The notes beneath the pieces are model-generated. The model was not told the DNA's origin. It worked only from the letters and a program-made list of their open reading frames with translations, and ran no database searches. A stretch of 64,000 bases of DNA from Acinetobacter shaoyimingii (GTDB taxonomy: Bacteria > Pseudomonadota > Gammaproteobacteria > Pseudomonadales > Moraxellaceae). The translations under genes and the position numbers were made by a program. Each line of letters begins with the position of its first letter. Position 1 is the first letter of the stretch. Positions 29,418-39,319 of this stretch are shown here, piece after piece. Location: NCBI RefSeq assembly GCF_011578045.1, contig NZ_CP049801.1, positions 744,001-808,000 on the forward strand. The letters are read 5' to 3'.

Positions 29418-30263
29418 ATGGCACATGCGATTCGATACAATTATGTGATAGGGGATGTGCAAGGCTGCTTTGAAGCACTCAAAGCTTTGCTGAAAGAAAT
29501 CCAATTTGATGCTGATCAGGATTTTATCTGGTTTGCAGGTGATTTGGTTGCTCGTGGTGAAAACTCGGTAGGTGCTTTGCGCTTTATCAAAAAACTTGTT
29601 GATAATGGTGTTGCGGCAACGGTATTGGGTAATCATGACCTAAACTTATTGGCCGTCGCACGTGGCATTAAAAAGCTCAAAGATAAAGACCGTATTGATG
29701 ATGTAATTCATGCACTTGAAAGCGATGAATTGATCGATTGGTTACGTCGTCAACCTTTATGCTTATTTCCCAATGAACAGACGGTTTTAACGCATGCGGG
29801 TATTCCAAATATTTGGAATGCTGAAAAGACAGTGGCTTTAGCTAAAGAAGTAGAAACAGTCCTTCAAGGTGATTTTGATCAACTCGATGACTTTTTAAAA
29901 GATATGTATGGTACAGAACCTGATCTATGGTCCGATGATTTACACGGCAATGCTCGCTTACGTTGTATCACGAACTATTTGACACGTATGCGCTTAACTG
30001 ACGAGGCAGGGCGTTTAGAATTTAGTTTTAAAGACGCTCTAGATGAACCGATGCCTGTAGGATTCCAGCCTTGGTTTGAGTTTGAATCAGAAACGGCAAA
30101 AACACATCAAATTGTCTTTGGGCATTGGGCTGCTTTGCAAGGGAAAACCATTTCAGCTCAGATTCAGAATGTAGATGGTGGATGTGTTTGGGGAAATCAG
30201 TTGATTGCATACCGTTTGGAAGATCAGCAGTTATTTTCAGTTGATAATCCAGTCGTGGAATAA
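29418..30263 (+). CDS. apaH: symmetrical bis(5'-nucleosyl)-tetraphosphatase ApaH
   Basis: A 281-residue metallophosphatase that splits Ap4A into two ADP. The metal-binding motifs of the phosphoesterase fold are seen: GDVQGC (12-17), GDLVARGENS, GNHD and a downstream FGHWA histidine. It follows rsmA with six bases between. Confidence 0.96.
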   Translation: MAHAIRYNYVIGDVQGCFEALKALLKEIQFDADQDFIWFAGDLVARGENSVGALRFIKKLVDNGVAATVLGNHDLNLLAVARGIKKLKDKDRIDDVIHALESDELIDWLRRQPLCLFPNEQTVLTHAGIPNIWNAEKTVALAKEVETVLQGDFDQLDDFLKDMYGTEPDLWSDDLHGNARLRCITNYLTRMRLTDEAGRLEFSFKDALDEPMPVGFQPWFEFESETAKTHQIVFGHWAALQGKTISAQIQNVDGGCVWGNQLIAYRLEDQQLFSVDNPVVE

Positions 30264-30271
30264 TCAGAATG

Positions 30272-30312
30272 ACTCAAAATAAAAGCCACATGATGTGGCT
30301 TTTATTTTGAGT
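30272..30312. terminator. bidirectional terminator after apaH
   Basis: A perfect 19-base stem with loop TGA; the core AAAAGCCACA pairs with TGTGGCTTTT. A/T-rich flanks suit termination from both strands. Confidence 0.9.
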
Positions 30313-30347
30313 AGGGAATAGATAAAAAGAACGAGGTCTAGGATCTA

Positions 30348-30794
30348 TTATTCTTCACGATACCAAGTTTGGCTTCGTCCAAGTGCTGACACACCGACAA
30401 AACCGCGTAGTTTTAAATTTTTTCCATTCGCACTGAGTTTCGCTTTTACTGAATAAAGTTTGCCTGATAGTGGATCTAAGATTTTACCACCACCATACTC
30501 GGTTTCACTTTCTTTCTTTAATCCGTTTAAAACATTTAAGCCAAGCATTGGCTTGTCCTTAAAATCACCTGGACAGTTTACACAAGATTCTTTAGGCGTA
30601 TATCCTGGTCGAGGTGTTACTCTAACAATTTTTCCAGTATATGTTCCATTCGCTTCTTTAGTGATTTGGATAATCCCTTTTGAGGTACCCGTTTTATCAT
30701 CGATATTGCGCCATGTTCCAACAATATCTGCACCCCAAGTCACCCCAGAAGTCATAAGACCGCATGCTATAACCAATAAAAGATTTCTTTTCAT
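30348..30794 (-). CDS. DUF2147 secreted protein (copy 1)
   Basis: A 148-residue protein with an N-terminal signal peptide (cleavage likely after TWG) and a DUF2147 domain: VGTWRNIDDKTGTSKGIIQI, a CVNC pair, LGLNVLNGL, and GKILDPLSGKLYSVKAKL. The fold is a small beta-barrel of unknown function, probably periplasmic. The two cysteines may form a disulfide. It is about as long as, and closely similar to, the product of 30943-31404, so the genes are tandem paralogues. Confidence 0.88.
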   Translation of the reverse strand: MKRNLLLVIACGLMTSGVTWGADIVGTWRNIDDKTGTSKGIIQITKEANGTYTGKIVRVTPRPGYTPKESCVNCPGDFKDKPMLGLNVLNGLKKESETEYGGGKILDPLSGKLYSVKAKLSANGKNLKLRGFVGVSALGRSQTWYREE

Positions 30795-30942
30795 ACTTCA
30801 GTTCCATTGATTAATGAAATATTAGTTTAATTTTCGTACTAAAGTTTTGTTTAATTAATAACCTTATGGCTTAAATTAAAACAATTTGTTCATTTTTTCA
30901 AGTACATCGAGAAGAAAAGCCCATGATTATTAGCTTTTCTCT

Positions 30943-31404
30943 TTACTCTGCACGTAACCAAACTTGGCTACGTCCTAAAGTTGAAAGACCTTTCACAAAC
31001 GCTTTTAAACTGAGTCGTTTGCCATTGCTTGAGAGCTTAATTTGTGCAGAGTAAATATTGCCACTCAATGGGTCAATGATTTTACCGTGTGCAAAAGTAT
31101 TTTGCTTAATTTTCTTGATGCCAGTAAGTACATCTAAACCTAGAATTGGTTTGTTGGTGTATGGTGCTGGACAATTAACGCAAATCTCTTTGGGTTTATA
31201 GCCAGGTCGAGCATTAACTTTTTTGATTGTGCCTGTGTATGAATCGCCTTCTTTACGAATTTCGATAATGGCTTTCGGGGTACCTGTTTTGTCATCAATC
31301 TGATTCCAAACACCTGCAATATCTTTACTGTTTAAAGCATTAGCAAGGGTAGGCATGCTCAATGAAGCCAAAAGTATTCCGATGAGTATTATGATTGATT
31401 TCAT
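30943..31404 (-). CDS. DUF2147 secreted protein (copy 2)
   Basis: A 153-residue paralogue of the downstream gene. Signal peptide at 1-22 (TLANA), then VWNQIDDKTGTPKAIIEI, CVNC, LGLDVLTGI and IIDPLSGNIYSAQIKL. Both copies keep the same motifs in the same order. 148 bases separate them, enough for a separate promoter. AGAAAAGC (30913-30920) and GCTTTTCT (30933-30940) may form its terminator. Confidence 0.88.
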   Translation of the reverse strand: MKSIIILIGILLASLSMPTLANALNSKDIAGVWNQIDDKTGTPKAIIEIRKEGDSYTGTIKKVNARPGYKPKEICVNCPAPYTNKPILGLDVLTGIKKIKQNTFAHGKIIDPLSGNIYSAQIKLSSNGKRLSLKAFVKGLSTLGRSQVWLRAE

Positions 31405-31500
31405 ATTCTGATTCCCCTTATTGATGACAGTAAATTATTATTCACTGCGCATCATAAGTTTAAAATATATGTAAATCAATCACATAATTTTTATAGTGAT

Positions 31501-32175
31501 TTAGAAACTATTTAAAAACAGAACAAAGCTTGGCAGCCAAATGGCAGTAAAGGTTGCATTTACGGCCATACCGAATGCAGCATATCGACCAGCAACACTA
31601 CCACGTTGCCATGCTTGAGCCGTACCAATCGCATGTGCAGCCAGACCGAGTGCTAAACCTGAAGCACGTTCATCATTGATATGTCTTAAAATCAGTGGTG
31701 AAAATGCAGCACCAATCACACCCGATAAAATCACAATTAAAATAACGAGGCTAATGGGTGCATGTAATAGGGTTGCGATATTAATTGCAATAGGCGTCGT
31801 TACAGCACGGGTTGCAAATGCCATAATTGTAGAATCTGCCATATGCAGCAGGTATGCCAATCCCATGGGTAAAGCAACGGCACTGATACTGGCAAAAACC
31901 AATATGCCAACAATCGCCTTGAGTGGTAAGTCGTCGTAGCGCATAGCTGCTAAAGGAATGGCAAGGGCAACAGTGACATAACCTAAAAGGTGATTAAAAA
32001 AGGGATTAACATTGGCCATATAGTTTTCGTAAGGAATACCGAATAAAAACAGCAGACCAATCACGAAGAACATACCAAAAACAATCACGGGAATTTGCGG
32101 TATTTTTTGATTTAATGGTTTAGCAACCAAGTACGCAATAAGCGTAATAAAGAATCCTGAAAGAATAGCGATCAT
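31501..32175 (-). CDS. lrgB: LrgB/CidB family membrane protein
   Basis: A 224-residue integral membrane protein with about seven hydrophobic helices. Family segments include FATRAVTTPIAINIA and ALGLAAHAIGTAQAW. LrgB works with the holin-like LrgA; the pair is linked to murein hydrolase control and, in some bacteria, to export of glycolate or pyruvate. It begins 13 bases after lrgA. No lytSR-type regulator is next to it. Confidence 0.9.
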   Translation of the reverse strand: MIAILSGFFITLIAYLVAKPLNQKIPQIPVIVFGMFFVIGLLFLFGIPYENYMANVNPFFNHLLGYVTVALAIPLAAMRYDDLPLKAIVGILVFASISAVALPMGLAYLLHMADSTIMAFATRAVTTPIAINIATLLHAPISLVILIVILSGVIGAAFSPLILRHINDERASGLALGLAAHAIGTAQAWQRGSVAGRYAAFGMAVNATFTAIWLPSFVLFLNSF

Positions 32176-32188
32176 TTGGTTTTACTCC

Positions 32189-32566
32189 TTATAGCCAACG
32201 TTTAGCAATTTTGGCGTAAAGCCATAATGGAATTAGCGTACTAACAAAAAGCACCAGTAAAAAAAGTGGGATCTCTTTACCCATATGCGCCATCATCAAT
32301 AATGAACCGGCACTAATGGGTAAAAATGCAAATGCACTTTCTTTCATGATTTTATTGTTAGTATCTACAACGCGACTTGGAATTTTTCCAACTTTTCTCC
32401 AGATCACTAAAACAATTAGTAAGCTCAATAAACCCATGAGATTACCCAGTTCAGGGTGGTTGAATTGTGTTGTGATCCATACGCACCCTTCACGGAATCC
32501 GATGATGAGTATGAGTGTGCCGATCCAGGCTGGCCAATCTATAGTTCTAATCCATTGCATTTTCAT
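32189..32566 (-). CDS. lrgA: LrgA/CidA family holin-like protein
   Basis: A 125-residue protein with four hydrophobic segments and the family pattern GNLMGLLSLLIVLVIW and FLPISAGSLLMM. First gene of the lrgAB pair. Length matches CidA/LrgA proteins. Confidence 0.87.
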   Translation of the reverse strand: MKMQWIRTIDWPAWIGTLILIIGFREGCVWITTQFNHPELGNLMGLLSLLIVLVIWRKVGKIPSRVVDTNNKIMKESAFAFLPISAGSLLMMAHMGKEIPLFLLVLFVSTLIPLWLYAKIAKRWL

Positions 32567-32609
32567 TCTAACTTTTAATTACACTTATCACGTTTTAACT
32601 GATTTAGTC

Positions 32610-33935
32610 TTAAATTTCAAACTCTTCAAGAGGTCTCTGAAATTGTTTGGCCTTTTCACCCAAGATTTCATCAAGAGGTAAATGTGCTTGTTTAATGAGT
32701 TGTTCCAATTTATTTGGAGCAATAATCACATGAAGTATTAAATTCCCTTGTTCATCATAATTTTCAGATTGAATGACATTTAAGGCATAAAGCTGTGTTC
32801 TTAATTTGCCATAAGCTGGTTTTAATACCACATCAAAACTCTGAATCTGCCCCATTAAGCATTCTTGAACAGCTTGTTTTAATAAGTCTAAACCTTGAGA
32901 TGCATGTGCTGAAACATAGACTCGATCGGGTAAATGTGGTTCAGCATATACAATTTTTGCTTCTTCACCTGAGCGATCAATTTTATTGTAGACGCGTAAA
33001 ATTGGAACTTGTGTACCAATTTCTTTTAGCACCTTTTCAACAGCTTCAATTTGCTCGAGTTTGTCAGGACTACTTGAGTCAATCACGTGTAAGAGTAAAG
33101 TGGCTTCGACTGTTTCTTCAAGTGTTGCTTTGAAAGATTCGACTAAAGCATGAGCCAAATTACGGACAAATCCAACTGTATCTGCCAAGACTAAAGCCCC
33201 AATGCCATCCCAATTTAAGCGTCTTAATGTTGGGTCTAGCGTTGCAAAGAGCTGATCTGCGGCATACACATCGCTTTGTGCCAAAATATTAAACAGGGTT
33301 GATTTTCCTGCATTGGTATAGCCGACCAGCGACACTGTAGGAATTGCTGCTTTTTGGCGTGCAGCTCGACCTTGCATACGGGTTTGACGTACTTTTTCTA
33401 ATTTATCTTTGAGTTGTGAGATGCGTAGTCTGAGTAAACGACGATCTGTTTCAAGTTGTGTTTCGCCAGGTCCACGTAAACCAATCCCACCTTTTTGACC
33501 ATCAAGTCCCATACGTCCACCGACCAGTCGTGAGGACAAGTGATCCAGCTGAGCCAATTCAACTTGTAGTTTACCTTCATGTGTACGTGCACGTTGTGCA
33601 AAGATATCTAAAATCAAACGAGTTCGATCAATGACACGGCATTTGATTATTCGTTCAAGATTACGTTCCTGCGAAGGTGAGAGTGAGTGATCAAAAATGA
33701 CGATATCTGCTTCTAAAGATTTGACCAGTTCAGCAATTTCTTCAGCTTTGCCCGAACCTATAAAGTATTTGGGATCGGGTTTCACACGTTGTGCATGAAT
33801 ATGTTCTAAAATTTCAGCACCCGCTGACTGAGCCAGAAGGCGAAACTCTTCGTCATCAAGGTCATCCAGTATTTGTACTGAAACACTGATGAGTACAGCA
33901 CGTTCGCTACCTTGATGTTGCTCAAAATCTTCCAC
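32610..33935 (-). CDS. hflX: ribosome-associated GTPase HflX
   Basis: A 441-residue HflX that binds the 50S subunit and splits stalled or heat-damaged ribosomes. The N-terminal HflX domain ends with GIGLRGPGETQLETDRR; a coiled linker precedes the G domain with GYTNAGKST (205-213), switch DTVGFV and NKID. Here it stands alone rather than after hfq. Confidence 0.95.
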   Translation of the reverse strand: MEDFEQHQGSERAVLISVSVQILDDLDDEEFRLLAQSAGAEILEHIHAQRVKPDPKYFIGSGKAEEIAELVKSLEADIVIFDHSLSPSQERNLERIIKCRVIDRTRLILDIFAQRARTHEGKLQVELAQLDHLSSRLVGGRMGLDGQKGGIGLRGPGETQLETDRRLLRLRISQLKDKLEKVRQTRMQGRAARQKAAIPTVSLVGYTNAGKSTLFNILAQSDVYAADQLFATLDPTLRRLNWDGIGALVLADTVGFVRNLAHALVESFKATLEETVEATLLLHVIDSSSPDKLEQIEAVEKVLKEIGTQVPILRVYNKIDRSGEEAKIVYAEPHLPDRVYVSAHASQGLDLLKQAVQECLMGQIQSFDVVLKPAYGKLRTQLYALNVIQSENYDEQGNLILHVIIAPNKLEQLIKQAHLPLDEILGEKAKQFQRPLEEFEI

Positions 33936-34207
33936 TCAGTTCTAACTCGAATATAAAACTATATTTTAGTTGAAAATGGAGCAGGAAAGGGAATTAGATT
34001 GCAACAGTAAATGAAGTGTTTCTAAGTTCGGTGTTGATCAATGCGTATCAGAATTTTTACGAGCAATCGGAATATGATTATGTGGTGAAATTGATCATGA
34101 TGATGTTAAACGTGAGCACTTTAAATCAATGCAACTTTAAAGAGAACAGTATAGAATGAGTAAAAATTAATGAAAAAAAGCTCTAGTTTTTGATTAGTGA
34201 CCCATTT

Positions 34208-35002
34208 ATGACTCAATCTGTGCCTAAAAAGCTAAATTCGTTCTCCAAAGCCATGTTATATACCCAAAAAATTGCAGCAGGTATTGCCGCTGTGATGGAA
34301 GGGTTTTATCTGATTTTTAGGCATCAGATGTATAAGGAACCCAATAACCCCAAGAATACACGTTATGTTCAGCACTTTTGTCGTCGAATGTGTCAGGTAT
34401 TTAACGTTGATATTCAAATACACGGCAATATTCCACGCGAACCAGCACTTTGGGTGAGCAATCATATTTCGTGGATTGATATTCCTGTGGTTGGTTCAGC
34501 GGCACGCGTGTTTTTTTTGGCAAAAGCTGAAATTGAAAATTGGCCTGTAGTGGGTAAGCTTGCCAAAGGTGGTGGAACGTTATTTATCAAACGTGGGTCT
34601 GGTGACTCAGTGCGTATACGCGAACAAATCGCTGAGTTTTTGTCGGAAGATATTCCTGTGCTGTTTTTCCCAGAAGCAACCACGACAGATGGCACAAAAG
34701 TTAAAAAAATCTATGGCCGGATTCTGGGTGCAGCCATTGAAGCCAAGCAACCGATTCAAATTTGCTTAATCTGTTACGTGAATCGTGAAGGCAAGCTCGA
34801 TACAATTGCGCCATTTGTAGGCGATATTAGTTTTATGGATCATGTCAAAGCAGTACTAGAAATGCCTAAAGTGATCGCACATATTAAAGCGTTTCCTGCT
34901 ATTCAGACCGAAGGTCATACGGTAGAAAGTATTACTGAACTGGTTCAGACGACCATGCAAAATGGTTTAGCTGAGTTACAAGCTGAAGTACTCAAACCTT
35001 AA
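34208..35002 (+). CDS. PlsC-type 1-acylglycerol-3-phosphate acyltransferase
   Basis: A 264-residue acyltransferase of the PlsC family that would put a second acyl chain on lysophosphatidate. Catalytic motif NHISWID (85-91, NHxxxxD) is intact; the later motif reads FPEATT (154-159) where most have FPEGT. A hydrophobic segment near 20-37 could anchor it in the inner membrane. ATG at 34208 is preferred to the TTG 18 bases earlier; neither has a strong ribosome-binding site. Whether this is the main PlsC cannot be said. Confidence 0.85.
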   Translation: MTQSVPKKLNSFSKAMLYTQKIAAGIAAVMEGFYLIFRHQMYKEPNNPKNTRYVQHFCRRMCQVFNVDIQIHGNIPREPALWVSNHISWIDIPVVGSAARVFFLAKAEIENWPVVGKLAKGGGTLFIKRGSGDSVRIREQIAEFLSEDIPVLFFPEATTTDGTKVKKIYGRILGAAIEAKQPIQICLICYVNREGKLDTIAPFVGDISFMDHVKAVLEMPKVIAHIKAFPAIQTEGHTVESITELVQTTMQNGLAELQAEVLKP

Positions 35003-35031
35003 TTTATGCTTAGGTTTAACCTATTGAAGGA

Positions 35032-36660
35032 TTACATGAAACCTTCAATAGGGAGCCAAGAAATCACTTTAATTCCTGCTCTTTTTAGAAAATTCATTTT
35101 CGGTTCTTTGGTCAATGTCCGAATCCCATTCGGCGTGGTCAATTGCCAATTAATCTTACCTTTTGAATCCAGCACCAGCTTATAGGCATAGTATTTTAAA
35201 TTAGCATCCATCGTCTTATGCACAGCATTTGCCAAAGGTTTGCTGTTTAAAATCACGCCAATCTCTGTATTTAAGTTTGCAGATCTCGGGTCAAAATTGA
35301 ATGAGCCAATAAATACTTGCTTATCATCGAGTGCCATGAGTTTTGCGTGCAAACTTGAACGGCTTAGACCTTTAAGACTTACTCTGGACTTTTTCGAAAT
35401 TTCTGGATTATTGATGTTTTGATATTCTTCAGGGAGTGCAGGTAAAAACTCATAAAGCTGTACGCCGTTTTTCAATAAGTTTTTTCTATATTTGGCGTAA
35501 AAGGCATGCACGAGCGCCACGTCATTGGCTTTGAACGAATTGGTTAAAACGCGGACATCTACCCCATTTTGTGCAAGTCGACTCAAGTGCGCTTCCCCAA
35601 TATCTTGAGGTACAAAATATGCAGAAATAATATCGACACTTTTTTCAGGAACTTTTAAGCGCTGAACCAATTGGAAGTTTAAATGCTCTTCTTTCTTCGC
35701 TTTGGATTTTACTTTTTCTGGTGAATCTTTGATGATTTCTGCTTTTACCCAATCAAGTTGGATATCACGATTCAGCCATTGATCAAAATCATGCGTTTTA
35801 TTGCTTAAATCTAAATAGTTTTGTACCGTAACTTCTTCATAATGCTTTGTGAGTTGTTCCTTTAAGCCAGGGTAGCGAAGTGTATAACCATGGCTAACGA
35901 TATTACGTACTTGATAGGCATAAGGATGGTTCCAATACTCATCAAATGAATGGCTAATATCATCGACAGCTTGACCCACCAACATCACATCAACATCTGA
36001 AAATTGATAATTGTCACTCACGTTATAATATTGATTACTCATATTACGACCGCCAATGAGTGTTATCTGATTATCGGCAGTAAAGGTTTTATTGTGCATA
36101 CGGCGGTTGATACGCTTTAAATCTAAAACCATATCAATGGGACGGAATTTGCGAAATTTGTATGGGTTAAAGAGTTTAACTTCAATGTTAGGATGCTGAT
36201 CAAGAGCCAGATAAATACCTTCCATTGCTTTGGCGTTATTATCATCCATCAGCAGGCGAACTTTAACCCCACGATCAGCCGCTTGAATAATTTTATACAG
36301 CGCCAATGCACCGACTTTGTCGTTATCCCAAATGTAATATTGCAAATCCAGCGTTTTTTCAGCTTTATCGATCAGTTGAATACGTGCAGCAATCGCTTCA
36401 AGTGGCTCGTATAAAACATGATAACCGGTCAAATCTGGGTATTGTTGCTTGAGCGGAGACACAATTTGAGACAGCGTCGTGTTTTCGGTGTCAATGTCAT
36501 AGGCATATTGAGGAATAATTTGTTGCTGTTTAGGCAGGGTCGAACATGCTGGAATTCCTAAGATTAGGCATGAACTCATCATTAAAATCGCTGTTTTAGA
36601 CGATTTTTTTGCGGATCTATTTTGAGTTGATGGGTCTAAGGTCATGTTCGTGTTAGGCAT
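35032..36660 (-). CDS. phospholipase D-family lipoprotein, cardiolipin synthase-like
   Basis: A 542-residue member of the phospholipase D superfamily. Two HxKxxxxD motifs are complete: H189/K191/D196 and H438/K440/D445, followed by GGRNMSNQ and GSFNFDPRSAN. The N-terminus is a long signal with lipobox IPAC and acylated Cys39, so it is probably a lipoprotein facing the periplasm. Architecture matches ClsC/YmdC-type cardiolipin synthases and the phospholipases D described in A. baumannii; activity cannot be told apart by eye. Confidence 0.85.
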   Translation of the reverse strand: MPNTNMTLDPSTQNRSAKKSSKTAILMMSSCLILGIPACSTLPKQQQIIPQYAYDIDTENTTLSQIVSPLKQQYPDLTGYHVLYEPLEAIAARIQLIDKAEKTLDLQYYIWDNDKVGALALYKIIQAADRGVKVRLLMDDNNAKAMEGIYLALDQHPNIEVKLFNPYKFRKFRPIDMVLDLKRINRRMHNKTFTADNQITLIGGRNMSNQYYNVSDNYQFSDVDVMLVGQAVDDISHSFDEYWNHPYAYQVRNIVSHGYTLRYPGLKEQLTKHYEEVTVQNYLDLSNKTHDFDQWLNRDIQLDWVKAEIIKDSPEKVKSKAKKEEHLNFQLVQRLKVPEKSVDIISAYFVPQDIGEAHLSRLAQNGVDVRVLTNSFKANDVALVHAFYAKYRKNLLKNGVQLYEFLPALPEEYQNINNPEISKKSRVSLKGLSRSSLHAKLMALDDKQVFIGSFNFDPRSANLNTEIGVILNSKPLANAVHKTMDANLKYYAYKLVLDSKGKINWQLTTPNGIRTLTKEPKMNFLKRAGIKVISWLPIEGFM

Positions 36661-36757
36661 AATCTATTCTTTGAACTCGCTATAGTAGAGTATAATTGTC
36701 TCGATTCAAAAGATAAATAATGATATCCGCGCAATTTCAGGCGCATAGAGATTGAAT

Positions 36758-37768
36758 ATGTGGACAACCGATAACATTCTAGTGGCTTTTTATATTTGTT
36801 TTGCAGCGGTATTCCTATGGGGAGTTGCGCAGGCATGGCGGAGTCAATCTAGGACTGAAACGATCCATCCATTTAAATCATTTGTTCATTTATTGGCATT
36901 CTACCTATCTTACTTACTTTTTCCATTGATCATATTTACCTTATATGCGGGCTATACAGCAGTATTTAGTCTGCATGAAAGTGTTTTTATTTTCTTATTG
37001 TGCTGTGTTCTTATTTATGCACGATTTATTGAACCTCAATTGGTTAAAATCAATCGTATCACATATAAATTGAGCTCAGATCAAGCATTTAAACAGCCTG
37101 TTAAAATTGCTTTAATTGCAGATTTACATGTCGGACTGTTTTCTGGAGATGAACGCCAATTAAGGACCATTGTCGATAAAATAAATGCTGAGAAACCAGA
37201 TGCGGTGGTTGTGGCAGGCGATTGGACGTATGAACCTGAAAATAAACTTGCAGAAGAATTGGCAGTATTGAAAGAAATACAAGCCCCTGTTTATTCAGTC
37301 AATGGCAATCATGATGAACAATATCCTGGTCCACCCATTCAAGCGCTCTTAAAACATGCACTCGAAGTGAATGATGTCATGGACATCGAAGGTAAAATTG
37401 TTGAATTTGATGAATTTCGTCTTATTGGTGTAGGTGATTTGTGGGCAGGGAAAGCGGATATGCGTTATATGCCAGATTTACCACAAGATAAACCTTGGCT
37501 GATTTTGTCACATAACCCAGATACTGTAGATATGGTACCTGAGTTGCCAACTCATCCACTGATGCTGTCAGGACATACGCATGGTGGGCAGGTCGAACTC
37601 CCTTGGTTAACCAATTACGTGATGAAAAAAGTATCGATCTTAGGTCATAAACGTGGTTTGTATGTGCATGAAAATGCGAACGTATTTGTCAGTGTAGGTA
37701 CGGGGATGGTCGGAGTACCATTTCGTTTTCGAGTACCACCGATGATTGATATTATTGAGTTATATTGA
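36758..37768 (+). CDS. membrane-anchored metallophosphoesterase
   Basis: A 336-residue protein with three N-terminal transmembrane segments (within residues 1-90) and a calcineurin-like phosphoesterase domain. Metal-site motifs are DLHVG near 123, GDW near 155, GNHDE near 186 and GHTHGGQ near 275. It resembles YkuE/YaeI-type enzymes, of which some act on UDP-diacylglucosamine or other phospholipid-linked substrates; the substrate here is unknown. ATG at 36758 is preferred to the TTG six bases upstream. Confidence 0.88.
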   Translation: MWTTDNILVAFYICFAAVFLWGVAQAWRSQSRTETIHPFKSFVHLLAFYLSYLLFPLIIFTLYAGYTAVFSLHESVFIFLLCCVLIYARFIEPQLVKINRITYKLSSDQAFKQPVKIALIADLHVGLFSGDERQLRTIVDKINAEKPDAVVVAGDWTYEPENKLAEELAVLKEIQAPVYSVNGNHDEQYPGPPIQALLKHALEVNDVMDIEGKIVEFDEFRLIGVGDLWAGKADMRYMPDLPQDKPWLILSHNPDTVDMVPELPTHPLMLSGHTHGGQVELPWLTNYVMKKVSILGHKRGLYVHENANVFVSVGTGMVGVPFRFRVPPMIDIIELY

Positions 37769-37825
37769 TCTTAAAATCGATATATTAAACGCATGATTGG
37801 ATTGATTTTCATTGAATAGAAAGTA

Positions 37826-37853
37826 AAAAAGCCGACATAAAAGTCGGCTTTTT
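37826..37853. terminator. bidirectional terminator
   Basis: AAAAAGCCGAC pairs with GTCGGCTTTTT around ATAAAA. It serves the phosphoesterase gene and the convergent transporter gene. Confidence 0.88.
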
Positions 37854-37866
37854 ATTGATTTTATTT

Positions 37867-39177
37867 TTAAATCTGATTATTCACATCATCATTTTTGGTT
37901 TCACGAATCATCATAAATGCAAATAAAGACAACAGTGATGCCGCCGTTAAATAATAACCTACAGCATAAAGCCCATATGTGGTTGCAAGTTTAGTCGCGA
38001 TCAGCGGTGCAAAAGATGCACCTAAAATACCAGCCAAGTTAAAGGTCAATGCTGAACCGGTATAACGCACTGAGGTTGGGAAAATTTCAGAAAGTACTGT
38101 TCCAATAGGACCGTATGTTAATCCCATAATACCTAAACCGATACATAAGAATAAGAACACCACGACAGTATTACCTGACTCCAACATGCTGGCAAAGAAT
38201 AAACCGAAGATTGCAGATGTAATACAGACCCCAATCGAAGTTGCTTTACGTCCAAATTTTTCAGCAAATACAGCAGAAAGGGGAATAAATGCAGCAAAAC
38301 ATAGCGTTGCAATCAATTGTAATTCTAAGAATTCACCACGTGAATAGCCGAGTTTGGTTGTTCCCCAGTTGAGTGCAAATACTGTCGTTAAGTAGAAAAC
38401 AACGAAAGTACAAATGGCTGCAATTGTGCCTAACACCAGCATTGGAAAATGTTTGGTCACAACCGTCATAAACGGAATATTCACTTCTTTTTGCTTTTCT
38501 AAGACTTTTTTAAATGCGGGTGTTTCATGAAGTTTTAAACGAATCCATAAACCCACAATCACCAGTAATGCACTCGAAATAAATGGAATACGCCAGCCCC
38601 ATTGCATGAAATCTGCTTCAGACATAAATGCGCCAAGCAGTAAGAATGAACCTGTGGCTAAAATAAAACCAAGTGGAGCACCCAGTTGTGGGAACATCCC
38701 ATACCATGCACGTTTGCCTTCAGGTGCATTTTCAGTTGCAAGTAATACCGCACCAGACCATTCACCGCCCAATCCTAAACCTTGTCCTAAACGACAAAGT
38801 GCTAATAATAATGGCGCTGCAATACCGATTTGTGCATAGGTTGGTAAAAGACCAATACAGACGGTCGAGATACCCATAGTCAGCAAAGCTGCAACCAGTG
38901 TGGCTTTTCGTCCAATTCGATCCCCCAAATGTCCAAACAGTGCTGCACCAATCGGGCGGGCAATAAATGCAATTGCGAAAGTCGCTAAAGATTGAATGGT
39001 GGCTGTCGTTGGATCTGTACTTGCAGGGAAAAATAAATGCGGGAAAATAATGACCGCTGCAGTCGCATAAATATAAAAATCGAAGAACTCGATGGTGGTT
39101 CCCACTAAACTTGCAGTAAGAACACGTGTTTTTGAATTTGCGGGTTGTGCTGTTGTCGCTGTATTTGATGACGCCAT
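37867..39177 (-). CDS. MFS transporter of the metabolite:H+ symporter (MHS) family
   Basis: A 436-residue twelve-helix transporter. Family marks: GTTIEFFDFYIYATAAVIIFP in helix 1, the loop motif GHLGDRIGRKATL, the RLGQGLGLGGEWSGAVLLATE segment and GWRIPFISS. MHS members carry shikimate, alpha-ketoglutarate, proline/betaine or citrate; the substrate cannot be set from sequence. Predicted in the inner membrane. It stands alone. Confidence 0.9.
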   Translation of the reverse strand: MASSNTATTAQPANSKTRVLTASLVGTTIEFFDFYIYATAAVIIFPHLFFPASTDPTTATIQSLATFAIAFIARPIGAALFGHLGDRIGRKATLVAALLTMGISTVCIGLLPTYAQIGIAAPLLLALCRLGQGLGLGGEWSGAVLLATENAPEGKRAWYGMFPQLGAPLGFILATGSFLLLGAFMSEADFMQWGWRIPFISSALLVIVGLWIRLKLHETPAFKKVLEKQKEVNIPFMTVVTKHFPMLVLGTIAAICTFVVFYLTTVFALNWGTTKLGYSRGEFLELQLIATLCFAAFIPLSAVFAEKFGRKATSIGVCITSAIFGLFFASMLESGNTVVVFLFLCIGLGIMGLTYGPIGTVLSEIFPTSVRYTGSALTFNLAGILGASFAPLIATKLATTYGLYAVGYYLTAASLLSLFAFMMIRETKNDDVNNQI

Positions 39178-39319
39178 AAGAAACCTTACACTTACTAAAA
39201 ATAAAAGACATTAGTTTTAAAAGCGTAATCTTTTTAAAAAAGGCGTAATTTCTTAAAAAAATACGAAATACCACTTCAATTCACACGTCTAGGGTCGCTA
39301 AAACAGTGATGAATATGGG

